Shown here piece after piece: positions 34,100-43,960 of a DNA stretch of 64,000 nt. Made by a program: the position numbers and the translations under genes. The stretch's first letter is position 1. Each line of letters begins with the position of its first letter. The stretch is from Sympetrum striolatum (lineage: Eukaryota > Arthropoda > Insecta > Odonata > Libellulidae): positions 13,392,001 to 13,456,000 of the forward strand of contig OX388348.1 of the NCBI GenBank assembly GCA_947579665.1, written 5' to 3'. The notes under the pieces were generated by a model. The model worked only from the letters and a program-made list of their open reading frames with translations. It was not told the DNA's origin and ran no database searches.

Positions 34100-34860
34100 C
34101 CATTTGGAGCCTCCTAGCTCAGACGCGAAAAATCCCCGCGTTCCTCGGAAAAATTGTCATTTTTCGAAACGTCGCAGAAAAGTTAATTATCCCATTGAAG
34201 TCTCTTTCCGGGCACTAATGCGCTGCCGATGCGAGAGGAACTCCCGCGCACGTCGGGGCTTTGCCTTCGCGCCACTCAATCCTCCAACTGTCCCCAACCT
34301 CTTCGCCACTCGTCCCCGAATCCTCAGACCGACATCGCCCCCAATTTTCCACGCAGTTGGCCCACCGGAGCGATCCCTGTTGGGTTAATTTGCGGAGTCG
34401 AACCGAGTCCCCTCCACTCCCAGGTGTAATTGGACCGTCTGTTAGGAGGGTTTTGCCGTACACGAAGAGAGGATGTCGAACGGGAGTGGCTCCTGCTTGC
34501 CAACGCGACCTCCCGATCCCTGGACCATTGAATCACTTCCCGAGACCCCCCCCACTCCGCCGTTCAATTTCTCCGGGATGTTGCCCTTCGTTCTTCCCGG
34601 AAAACCTCTTCTTGCGCGAATGTTCGAGGGGAAGGTTTTTAGCGTCGCGGTAGATTTGACGCGTGGAAAGTTATCTCGGCTTTGAAGGGGGATTGAGGGG
34701 TTGCGTGGGTAAATGTGGAATGAGTCCCGAAAAGATTCCTTCTTACCTTTACCCTTTTGAGAGTTCGGAGGGATGTTTACCTTTACTCGCAGCTTCCTCG
34801 CTGGGGAGATGTGGGCGTGCTATCATACGGGGATCCATACACGCTGTTTGTCCGCGTTAA
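34100..34860. other. GC-richer, CpG-bearing island
   Basis: The highest GC density of the window. Overlapping frames exist on both strands (for example 130 codons at 34261-34653 plus and 82 codons at 34215-34463 minus), Pro/Ser/Arg-rich and without a domain. As many as four frames are open at once, so this is best read as a composition effect. It could mark a promoter or other unmethylated element; no TATA box or initiator could be assigned. Confidence 0.3.
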
Positions 34861-34989
34861 AGGTGTCTCTCATTTTTCTTTTTCAAGGTGCCATCTTAGC
34901 AAGAGAAATATTTCCGCAATCACATTCGTTACCTCAAGTCTTCGGTATTCCAAAGGAGTCACCAATACGTTCCCAATTATATATACAAT

Positions 34990-35110
34990 ATATAAGGAAT
35001 ATATAAGGATGTATATGGAAAATATAAGGAAATGAAGGAGATGCAGCAGAGGGATTTTCGATTGAGCATGAGCCAACCAATAGATAGAACACTCATGAAT
35101 GAGTATATGA
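34990..35110 (+). pseudogene. LINE-R extreme 3' end
   Basis: ATGAAGGAGATG near 35033, then GGGATTTTCGATTGAGCATG, then CACTCATGAATGAG, follows the family's MKEIA-x-NRDFR end and UTR. Degraded; no reading frame survives upstream. Confidence 0.5.
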
Positions 35111-35269
35111 TCCTCAAATACGTATACTCTTCGATAGGTTCCTTGATATTCCCTATTAAGAAAGAGCAATTTCTGTGAAAGAGAATTCATCCACCTACAT
35201 CAGTTTTTATCCCATGCACCCTAATCGTTAATTTATATTTATTTCCCTTACACACACACACAAACCTAC

Positions 35270-35765
35270 TACGGTAATCTACCTTTCGGTAGGTTTATGT
35301 ACATTAAATATCCCCACTCAATGCCGCTTCATTAATTTTTTGGTGGCTCGTCCCGCTTTTTACCAAATCTAACATCTTCTTCCATTCTCATTCTCTCGTT
35401 TTCCTCCTACTCTACCCTCAATTAATTTCTTTAGCAGTTCCCCTCCTCTCACTATTTCACCCACCCATTTTTTCTCTCGATGCTTAACTACATCAATCTA
35501 AAAAATCATCTCCAATTGTCTCTAGCATCTCCGCACTTGTTTCTTCATACATCCAACTTACTTTATTCATTCTATGCCATTTCCACGTCTCGAATTTGTC
35601 CAGATTTATTTCCTTTTCTCCTTAAAAAAAAGTTCTCACTCACACTTAAAAAAGGTCTGTTTCACATTTATACAGTAAAACACTCAACACGAAGGATTTT
35701 TCCAGTCTTTTCCAGTAATCTATTAGGTATTTGTCCCTTTATGAAGGATTGGATGCTATTGACAT
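35270..35765 (-). pseudogene. LINE-R reverse transcriptase C-terminal region, longest copy
   Basis: Reading the minus strand: KTGKILRVECFTV then stops, aligned to the VWSVLLYGCETWTL block. Next comes NLDKFETWKWHRMNKVSWMY (RLEAFEMWCWRRM-KISW), then EETSAEMLETIGDD. After a phase change comes WVGEIVRGGELLKKLIEGRV (WIGHILRG-x-LLK-x-IIEGR) and then KMLDLVKSG. The 3' end ACCTACCGAAAGGTAGAT carries a small hairpin. About 165 codons of the original protein can be traced, with at least four stops or frameshifts. The domain order matches the end of arthropod endonuclease-reverse transcriptase LINEs. Confidence 0.8.
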
Positions 35766-35916
35766 ATGCCTATGGCGTAGAATAGCGCCCACCGATAGCT
35801 TAATTCAGCAATTATGGTGGTAATCAGATGAGAAAGAAGTTTATAATATTAATAATATATTTCTACAACATATTTACTTAATATATCTGAACATGGATCT
35901 GGGAATTGATGACTTC

Positions 35917-35956
35917 GTATGTATGTATGTATTTATGTATGTATGTATGTATGTAC
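35917..35956. repeat. (GTAT)n microsatellite
   Basis: About ten GTAT units with one interruption (TTTAT) at 35931-35936. Confidence 0.95.
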
Positions 35957-36656
35957 AGCAGAATATACTAAGGATATTCAGAAAAATTGTCTTCTAGGGA
36001 AATACAATGCAAATTTAAGAGAAATCTTACTATAAGAATGTATTCTATAATGTATATGGTATTTTATTAGTATATTTATCCTTTTATTTATTTAATATCA
36101 TCAATATTTCAGATTTAACTTTCTATTAGGTACAATTTTCATTGTCCTTTCATAGCGCATATAAATTGTTATAGTCAAATATTTTCGCGCATTGTCCGCC
36201 TCGATTGTGGATTCTATCATTTTGGAAATACACATAGGCCACTGCAAACATTAAACGTCCACTAGAGGTCAATAGGGACCAGTTTGGTAACCAATGGTCT
36301 TAGGCAGTGCTTCCCTAACGGCAGGTCCCACGAGAGAGACTTTCGAGTCCATCTCGTATGATGAAGTCGCTTTACTTTGTTTGAGCAATTTATTGAAAAA
36401 AAATTGTTCTCTTGAAAATAAATCGCCCGATAATAAATATATATGTTTTGTTAACAAACTAGATATTTGTAAAGGTTAAATCGCTACGATTGAGAAAACA
36501 AATACTTCACTCCATACTGGGAATTGACTGTTTGTGAGAGATGAAAAGTTGGACTTGAGACCATAAATGTTGGGAAACAATAGTTAAGGCTCTTAGAAAA
36601 GTTTAAAAATCTTTTTTCATATCTCGCCTAAGCTTTTTAAAAATTCTGATTCCTCT
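35957..36656. other. No recognised feature
   Basis: AT-rich. Mutually antisense 61-62-codon frames at 36269-36479 have no motif. Confidence 0.4.
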
Positions 36657-36697
36657 CATGTATAGAAACATATACAAAGTATATGTTTCTATACATG
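36657..36697. repeat. Perfect 19-bp inverted repeat, 3-nt loop
   Basis: CATGTATAGAAACATATAC at 36657-36675 and its exact complement at 36679-36697, separated by AAA. It is too short for a standard miRNA precursor and more likely a cruciform or transposon-end palindrome. Confidence 0.9.
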
Positions 36698-37837
36698 TAA
36701 ATAATGTACTGTACAAATAAATTCTTATTAACTCGAGATCTATATAAGTGTATGGCGTGGTTGCCTAACTCCGATATTCAGTTGCTATTTTTTTTAAACA
36801 AAAGCCCGTTGAGTTAAACGGCCAGACACATAACCAATATTTTTAATCAAAGAAAGTGCTTTGAAAGATTCGTGGGAATCCGTTAGTTAATTACCCATTA
36901 ACCTGGTGTCCCCCTTGTCGGTACAAATTTTAATTTCTCGAAATTGTTTGGCATCAAGTCGGCACGGGTTACCATAATCCAATCGCAATAATATTTACTA
37001 GGTACGTTTATAAGACCAAATAGAAAACAATTGGAGGGTATGCGTAATTGAATTCGCAAAAAAAGTTTTCTCCATTACGTCTTGGGACACCGTAATATAC
37101 ATATTTTTTATATTGAAGAAATAAATTATATACTCCATAAGGCTCATACGACAGCTTATACAGGACACAGACCTTCGGTTTCAGGAATAAATCATTGGGA
37201 AATTGTAAGGAGAAAGTAAATTTTCAAGACATGCATGACATTTTCCGTTACTTTCCCTAACTATCAAATTACCCCTATGTGGGGGTACGCATCTGCCATA
37301 AATTATGAATTGTATGATTACAAGGGACAAATTGTAACCTGAGAAGAATTAAGAACAATATACGTAGACACACAAGCGCCTACTTAGATAATGCTGAGTT
37401 CTAGAGTGTCCGTTTATCATAGTTTATCATCACACCTTAAGACTTGTTTATGGAGAATTACTACAGTAAAATTAAAATGTTCCAGCTTTACATCGTGGGA
37501 AACATATCCTCGAAGAACAGCTGAATACGTTCCACCATTATTAATGATATAGAATTAAAGGCAAATAATTGTGGAGCTTAGTTGTTCAAAGTTGTTTGTC
37601 TTCCAATATCACTATAATAATGCAGTGGAAAATGGAACTTTCTAGACTCAATTTTCTCCCGGAATAAAGACGTTATTTAATAATTTTATGGTTAGTTTGT
37701 AATGCTTGCAATGATAAAATGTTATTTGAAAATGAAAAAGCATGCATGAACTATAATAGGTTATCCGGTATACTCTAAAGACTTTTATAGCCATGTAATC
37801 AATTATTTCTGGCCGTACTTCGTAGAAAGCCAATGAA
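36698..37837. other. No recognised feature
   Basis: AT-rich unique-looking sequence. Confidence 0.4.
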
Positions 37838-37910
37838 TAAAATAAGAATTACCAGGTAATTTTCCACTGAAAAATTTTCTATGGAAAATTACCAAGAAAT
37901 TCTTATTTTA
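37838..37910. repeat. 73-nt hairpin, 29-nt arms (26 matches)
   Basis: The outer arm starts TAAAATAAGAATT and the inner part is GGTAATTTTCCA, both matched exactly on the other side. A 4-nt internal mismatch lies between them, and the terminal loop is 15 nt. Size and shape fit either a miRNA-type precursor or a very small foldback transposon. No second copy was seen in the window. Confidence 0.8.
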
Positions 37911-38726
37911 ATCTTATAAGTCTTTCTAACATGTATCTCTGTGAACAAATTCCAGTTCTTTCATCTACGTATTCTAATATTCGCTTCATGTCAACCGCTT
38001 CATTTACGGTATAAAAGACCGCTGTGATAACTTCATCTCAGGGTCTTCTACGACACTAAATACGCCATTCCATAAAGAAACGCTGTGTTTCATAATCTTC
38101 AAAACAAGCTTTAAGATTATTTTGATGGAGAGGAGTCCTCTCTTTCTAAAAAAACCTAACTTATTACCGTCGCTCCTAGAGTTTCAATTTCAGAGGATCT
38201 GCCGCGTAGAAATACGTACAGAATACCCGAAGAAAGAAAGAAATCTCGAAGAAAGGAAGTTTTCCACCGGAACGTCTTCGGAAGGGAATCCTTAGGATGT
38301 AGAACATTACGGGCACTCGCCACAAAATTCATTTCTTGAGAAGTCCTTGCGAAGATATTCAGCTTAGGGGAGATTTCCATAAAAAGATCTTCATGGAAAT
38401 ACTGCCGCTTTTCAATTTCTCCTTAGGTTACGCTCTGAGCTCAGATACGCCCGTTGAACTAGTCTTGGAGTTACGCGTGTGGTACATACATATAGTTTAA
38501 CCATGTCCGAAGCTACTTTACTGGTAAAGAATCTAGTATATCTTGATCCACTATCATAGAAGCCTTTAGTATTTAGTTTAGTTTGAAATCCTCGTTCCAG
38601 CTACTACACTCTGATGGGGTATTTTCATTTGTCATTTGGTACAGGATAGAGAAAAATGTATTTTCTATTGTCCCAGTCTTGATCTTGGCTGTGATGGAAT
38701 GAAAGCTACTGAAGTATGAGTGAATA
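37911..38726. other. No recognised feature
   Basis: One 74-codon minus-strand frame at 38156-38380 without motifs. Confidence 0.4.
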
Positions 38727-38947
38727 ATTGCACTAATCAAGGTCTCTTCTTACAGAATGCAAAGAAAGTGCTACTCATAGAGTCATTGTGCTTCACTTAC
38801 GTGGACATGATCCGCTTATAGCATTTTGGCTCAGTGAGGAAAGCAAGGGCAAACTACCTCACTCCGCATTCTGCCTAGTGAACCTCATTGCTCTCTGCAA
38901 GCTCTTAGTAGTTCATGTCAGTGGGGTGGGAATACTTTACAGACATT
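38727..38947. repeat. Repeat D, copy 1
   Basis: It shares an ordered set of blocks with 63066-63271: TAATCAAGGTCTCTTCTTA, TAGAGTCATTGTGCTTCAC, AGCATTTTGGCTCAGTGAG, a GCCT...CCTCATT...GCTCT block, and AATACTTTACAGACA. Overall similarity is moderate with indels. Type unknown; it may be a SINE or LINE segment. The two copies are in the same orientation. Confidence 0.55.
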
Positions 38948-39545
38948 AAATCCTCACTTAATAACGCTAAGAAATCCTTAAATATTCGAATATTGTCATT
39001 ATGACCCCAACCCTCATTTTGGTATTGACCCATTTTAATGAATGCTGATTAGATACATTGTGAAAAAAGGTCTATGTAAAATACACCGTTTTCTCCCACT
39101 CGCCTACATATTCTTCAATTTAAATTCACTAATAGTGTCTATTTTTGAGATATTTTAATATTGTACGCGATTACACGCTTATTTAGAATTTAAGCTTTAA
39201 TATTAACGATTAAAGTCTAAAAAATGTGAGATGATTAAATATCATTCAACTTCAAACCAGAAAGAGATGAGAAATTTTCTTCAGCTATTCCAATATTCCT
39301 TGCTCCAAAGTGCCCAAAATATATAATTTTGACAAAGGTATGGATGAATCAAAATTCTGAAAAACATTATATATGCTATTAAATTATTAAATATGGAGAA
39401 TATTATAATTTATCAATAAGTATTCCTAACTGTAATTTCAATTCTACTAAAAATTTATTTTCATTTGTTTCAAAAACTTTCATTATTTATCATGTAGCTG
39501 ACTTCACGCGAATAATCAAGAATTAATATGGATTTCTGTGCATTC
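38948..39545. other. No recognised feature
   Basis: AT-rich; nothing seen. Confidence 0.4.
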
Positions 39546-39584
39546 AGACATATATAGATACACAATGTGTATCTATATATGTCT
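39546..39584. repeat. Perfect 19-bp inverted repeat, 1-nt centre
   Basis: AGACATATATAGATACACA and its exact complement around a single A. A third partial copy, CTATATATGTCTGTGTAT, follows at 39583-39600. Confidence 0.9.
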
Positions 39585-39600
39585 ATATATGTCTGTGTAT

Positions 39601-40734
39601 TACACATAGATCAATGTTTTGTAATTACCTATGTAAACTGTTTAGTTTTTAAGATAAATGATAAGTGTTTATGATAACTTGACTAATGATGATGCAATAG
39701 GCATGATAGCGGTCACAACTGAGAAATGAGGTTTGAAAGTTTCATATAGTTCTGCCTATCACGATTAATCAATCCCTTAACGCATGCATTGGGAAACTTA
39801 TTTATGATAAAAATAATTCGTTCCTTAATTTGATAACCGGTGGATAGGTTGATGCGACTAACTTAGCCATCCTTATAGCCCATATTTACTTATTTCGAAG
39901 ATCGCACACATTTTATTTTTGTGTTCTGTATGCTATTTAGTATAAGAAATGTCACTTAGTAGAAATGCTATGAAAGAATACTATTTCATACACTCCAAGT
40001 CTATCCGTAGACATTGCCTTAACAAAAGGAGGAAAAGAGAACGCTGATACCACAGAAAAATGGTGATCTCATATTGTAAATCAATGGTCTCATTTTCCTC
40101 GATATAACGTTGCCATGGAGAATAACTCGAGGAACGTGTAGCATGCCTTGATTCAATCTTCGTCTTATGAGGTTTTCCACGGGTCTTCATATCCTTCAAT
40201 TCTTCGATGTTCCACGAATACAGGTGATTCTTTCGATAGATTCGATTCTTAGCCTAAAATTCACTTCCAAGAAAATCGTATATTCACTTTTGGGATGAAT
40301 GAATTTTGCAGGTATATTTAACTTGTGTCTTTATAATGAAACTTCTTACTAGAAGACCTCACTAAAATCCTCCTCAAATATACCACCATGTTTTGAAGAT
40401 ATCGCTGCTTGAAGGAAGTGCTCGATGAATGATTCGGAGAGAAATATCTTTGAGTTGAAAAGAGTGAAAATCCGTCTTAGAAATTGACATAGAGCTGGTA
40501 CTGATCTCGGTTAACCTCCGAGAAAATCTTCTGAGAGTTCATGCGTTTTCAGAGATTTTCAGCACTTAAAGAAGTATAAAATATAAATGGGAATAAAGAT
40601 GGAGTGGATAATGGTCCTGATGAGTATTACTTTTGAGAAAATTTCCCAAGAAAATCTGATCTCTGATTAACCCAAAAATGAGAAATCACATGATAAACTA
40701 TTTGAAATAATTAGCACACATGAATTTCGACCAT
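39601..40734. other. No recognised feature
   Basis: AT-rich to mixed. One 72-codon minus frame at 39981-40199 without motif. Confidence 0.4.
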
Positions 40735-40800
40735 TAGAAGTGGGAGATCCAGGTTCAAGTTCCGCCTACGGGAGATGTTCTCTTATTCATTTCTTTCTAT
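40735..40800 (+). repeat. Possible SINE fragment with B-box-like core
   Basis: GGGAGATCCAGGTTCAAGTT then CCGCC fits GGTTCRANNCC with one extra position. AGAAGATCTGGGTTCGCGCT at 50.21 kb is similar and is also followed by TCTTATT- or TTATTTTC-type sequence. No A box is visible. Confidence 0.35.
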
Positions 40801-40904
40801 AATTTAGGGGTATTATAATTCTCTTTAGCGGATATTTATTTAGCAATACGAGTAAAATGTTGCTTGCATACTGCAAGCATATGAAATTTATTAATAATCT
40901 TAAT

Positions 40905-41560
40905 TCACATGCCATGTTTTGAGTTTCAATGTTATCGGTAAGAGTTTAAAATATTTATAATTCGTAGCATATTCTTATTTTTGTAGACGCCTGGTGTCGA
41001 ACCAAGGAACTATTGGCAGATGCCAATATAAAAAATAACTTGTTAGAAACCGATCTTAATTAATGCAAAGTTTGAAGTCCATGTCGTACCGGGAAGGTCC
41101 TGAAATAAGACTCCATTATCCCCATCTGAAATGCATTGGGTAGTGTAAATGGCTTTCTGGGATCGAACCAAGGACGATCAAGGAAATCTAAAACAAATTA
41201 TTTGAAACATATTAATATTCTCTATCTATATGCCGAATTTCAAGTTTCTATATTATTGGGAAGGGGCTCAAAATAATTCTTGAAAATCGGATCAGTTACT
41301 GATTGTAGAGACGCCTGGTGTCGAACCCAGGACATATTGGTAGATAAGAATGTACGGTATGATTTTTTAAGACTTGATCTTATATAATGCAAAGTTTGAA
41401 GTCGATATCATGCCGATAAGAACCTAAAATTTGTTTCCGTTATCTCCATAAGAAATGCATTGACGAATGTAAATGACCCTCTTGGATTGAACCAAGGATT
41501 CGGATTTACTAATTTGCCCATTATATTCAATTGTTTTAAGTACTTATCAATGGATAAATC
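40905..41560 (-). repeat. Tandem array, period ~324 bp, of paired tRNA-like half-units
   Basis: GACGCCTGGTGTCGAACC occurs at 40986 and 41310. A related GGGATCGAACCAAGGAC / TGGATTGAACCAAGGAT pair occurs at about 41158 and 41483. TGCAAAGTTTGAAGTC occurs at 41064 and 41389. So there are two 324-bp units, each made of two related halves of about 160-170 bp. On the minus strand each half has GTCCTGGGTTCGA, a B-box-like sequence, so the monomer is probably tRNA-derived (inference). Confidence 0.65.
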
Positions 41561-41809
41561 ACTAACTCTGAATTCCATCTTTGGTATATACTACTCCCGC
41601 AAAGAAAAACAGGGAAAAAGTATCATAATCGTGCTGTGTTTTCCATTTACTCCATATGAGAGTATGGTTTCAAAGGGCGAGCTTCAGTGCTGCCATCTGG
41701 TGGCTGCGGACATTAAGGGCGTCAGCCGATTGTACAGCCAGCATAGGGGAGCTTCAGGGGCGTGGACCAAGGATAACCTATGAAGATGTATTTTTAATTT
41801 TCGTTGGAT
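41561..41809. other. Non-repeat segment inside the array
   Basis: It interrupts the array between the second dimer and the diverged unit at 41.81 kb. Contains a CTCF-like site. A plus-strand frame runs 41460-41783 through the junction without recognisable motifs. Confidence 0.35.
41692..41703. promoter_or_regulatory. CTCF-like binding motif
   Basis: GCCATCTGGTGG fits the CTCF consensus GCCMYCTRSTGG at all twelve positions, and its complement contains CCAGATGGC, as in insect CTCF sites. The flanking CAGTGCT also fits the extended vertebrate motif. One site chosen by eye in 64 kb can occur by chance. Confidence 0.35.
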
Positions 41810-42045
41810 ATGCACGGCTTCTAGCGATTCCTTGAATTTCAACTCTCTACCTTTCCGGGAAGTGCCTAAAAACATTTTTTTGAAAATCCCCACCATGTAT
41901 CTTTATTGGGAAAATCGGGACTTTGGGTCCCTCTGGAATCGAACCCATGACACTGAGGTTCAAAACCCCAATTTATCTGGCGATTACACGTTATGACCAA
42001 TACGTCGTAAAAATTTCAAGTCAACGACGCTTGTGGTTTAGCCTG
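41810..42045 (-). repeat. Diverged fifth unit of the tRNA-like array
   Basis: GAATTTCAACTCTCTACCTT, GGGAAGTGCCTAAAAAC, TGAAAATC and GGAATCGAACCCATGACA keep the block order of the array monomers. On the minus strand, TGTCATGGGTTCGATTCC is a good B box, and about 45 nt upstream of it GGTCATAACGTGTAAT could be a weak A box. Confidence 0.5.
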
Positions 42046-42233
42046 TGATTTAATATCCTCTCTATATATACGAGTATATACATGAATGAATCCGGAGAAG
42101 CATCATTATATAATAGAAGATAGATAACACTCGGGGATCATTCGAAGTCGTCGATAAGTTAATCACAATTAAGCAATTTTTAATGCCAATATTATATGAG
42201 AGACACTAATTATCACACATTTAATTCAATGTA
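42046..42233. other. No recognised feature
   Basis: Short AT-rich gap. Confidence 0.4.
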
Positions 42234-42310
42234 CAGTCCTGGCCAAAATTAACGCAGCACCGTCCGTAAGGATCGCTAGGGAGGTGCTGCGTTAATTTTG
42301 GCCAGGAGTG
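42234..42310. mobile_element. 77-bp palindromic Tc1/mariner-type mini-element
   Basis: The left arm CAGTCCTGGCCAAAATTAAC at 42234 and the mirrored right arm ending at 42310 pair over 28 bp with one mismatch (position 3), around a 21-nt centre. TA dinucleotides flank both sides (42232-42233 and 42311-42312), as required for a Tc1/mariner target duplication. CAGT-x-CTGGCCAAAA is the terminus type of Tc1-like elements. The whole insertion is little more than two TIRs. Confidence 0.85.
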
Positions 42311-43596
42311 TACCTCTAATTTTGATTTATAACATTGGGGAATACATGAGAATAAAAGATGCTGGGAAAATCTTATGGAAATGACTATATATAGGAAACA
42401 ACAATAAAACATTTAATCAAGAATAAATAGATTTTGGGTCCACAGATGGTGGCATAAAATGTCATGTGAATGTAATGTTTAGATAAATATGTAATTTGTA
42501 ATATCTGAAAGACCACCAAGATAACGGTAGTTCCATTCTTGGCTCTGTAGGTGGTGTGTTAAAAAACACTATCTCAATGATTTATTCTTTTAATTCTAAA
42601 CCGTCATAAAGTGCTTATAAAAATTATTTGCAAAATCTGGGGAGCAACATTTGAAGAGAAATTGCTGGAGAGCAGATTTTTGCAAGCGTTAGCGAACAAT
42701 TATCCGTAAATTATAGTGAATATAGGCATCATCATTTCACACGGCTGATTTAGAAAACGATATTTGATAATTATTATCGAAAACGAATGTGCTGTAGTAC
42801 CATGGCAAATAAACGGCTTTAAATGCCAAACAATCATAAATATTTAGCTCATTTTCATTCATTTAGGCACCATATGTACTCTTATAAAATTAAGAAGTTC
42901 TTTTATTTGTTAAGTATGTCTCTTTTCCACAAAGTCGAGCTACAATATATAGGTTAATTTTTATCATCAATTCTTTAAATTAGAAAAATTTGAAAGTTGA
43001 GTTACACAAAAAATGATCCAAGAGAAAAGCGGCCGTTCTTAGTCAAATACATTCCGAAACAAATATTTTTTTTTTAAGTTAAACCAGTTCACCAAATTTC
43101 TATCAAATCCTTTCTACCAAATATAGGTTGTGACTTTTGGGACCCAGTAGATTTTGAGCACTGCATTTTGAAAGACAGAAACGGAGGTACTTCAAAACTG
43201 TCATGCCGTACAAATAATATAAAAATTAATTAAAATCTAAAGGGGGCAGTTTGAATTGTTGCAAGAGGAAGAAGCTCTGATTGCTACATTACTAAAGGAA
43301 CTAAATCTATTTAAATAGGATTCAAATTTTTAAGGGAGTAGCTTTACTCATTACAAGGGAAAGAAGCTTTGATTAATACGACCATCACAAAATACTAAGG
43401 GAAGTAAATCTGTTTGAAGACGAAATCACAGCAGCATGCGAGCGGAAATTGCCATCTTAGTCTCGAAAGGAATGCCATCGTATCTTACACGGTAGATATA
43501 CCTCACTTTAAAATCTCAGACAAGAAATCGTTCTACGTGAGACTCCCGAATCTGTTCCTGACACCGTCTGCTACACGTCTTTTCTTTGAGAGCGCT
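42311..43596. other. No recognised feature
   Basis: AT-rich. A repeated AAGGAACTAAATCTATTT / AGGGAAGTAAATCTGTTT phrase at about 43296 and 43398 marks a weak ~100-bp local duplication. Confidence 0.4.
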
Positions 43597-43668
43597 GTCG
43601 AGACCAAAAAGTGGTGTCGAGACCAAAAAGTGGTGTCGAGACCAAAAAGTGGTGTCGAGATCAAATCG
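43597..43668. repeat. 19-bp tandem repeat, about 3.7 units
   Basis: GTCGAGACCAAAAAGTGGT is repeated three times at 43597, 43616 and 43635, with a partial fourth that diverges after GTCGAGA. The first three units are identical, so the array is young. The period is not a multiple of three. Confidence 0.95.
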
Positions 43669-43960
43669 CGGGAGTAAAGACGAGTTGCTACCGGGGATGA
43701 ATCTTCCCGGAGCGATCGTTCGGAGTCTTAATTTTCTTCCGAGCAATGAATTGTTGTCGGATGTTTCCCGTCACCCACCGCGGCGACGCCGGGAAACGAG
43801 GTTATCGGCGGACTTTTGTCGGGGATGTTTCGGGAGATCCCCGCAGGGATGATTAAAGAATTCTTTTTTTGGAGGCCTTCGAACGGATTTTTCATCTCTC
43901 ATCGGTGGGGAGTTGAGAGAACTGCAGCATCGATTGAGAGCTGTTACCCGCGAGATTTAG
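43669..43960. other. GC-richer, CpG-bearing patch
   Basis: CACCGCGGCGACGCCGGGAA near 43776 and surrounding sequence stand out from the AT-rich background. The 87-codon frames crossing it change phase with the 19-bp repeat, so they are not credible as genes. Confidence 0.35.

Noticed and set aside
34261..34653. 130-codon plus-strand frame, Pro/Ser/Arg-rich
   Set aside because: Several frames on both strands are open over the same bases. The composition explains it and there is no domain.
43414..43852. Two 87-88-codon frames with a repetitive VETKKWCRDQK-type stretch
   Set aside because: The repeat is a 19-bp tandem array that cycles through frames; protein coding is not supported.
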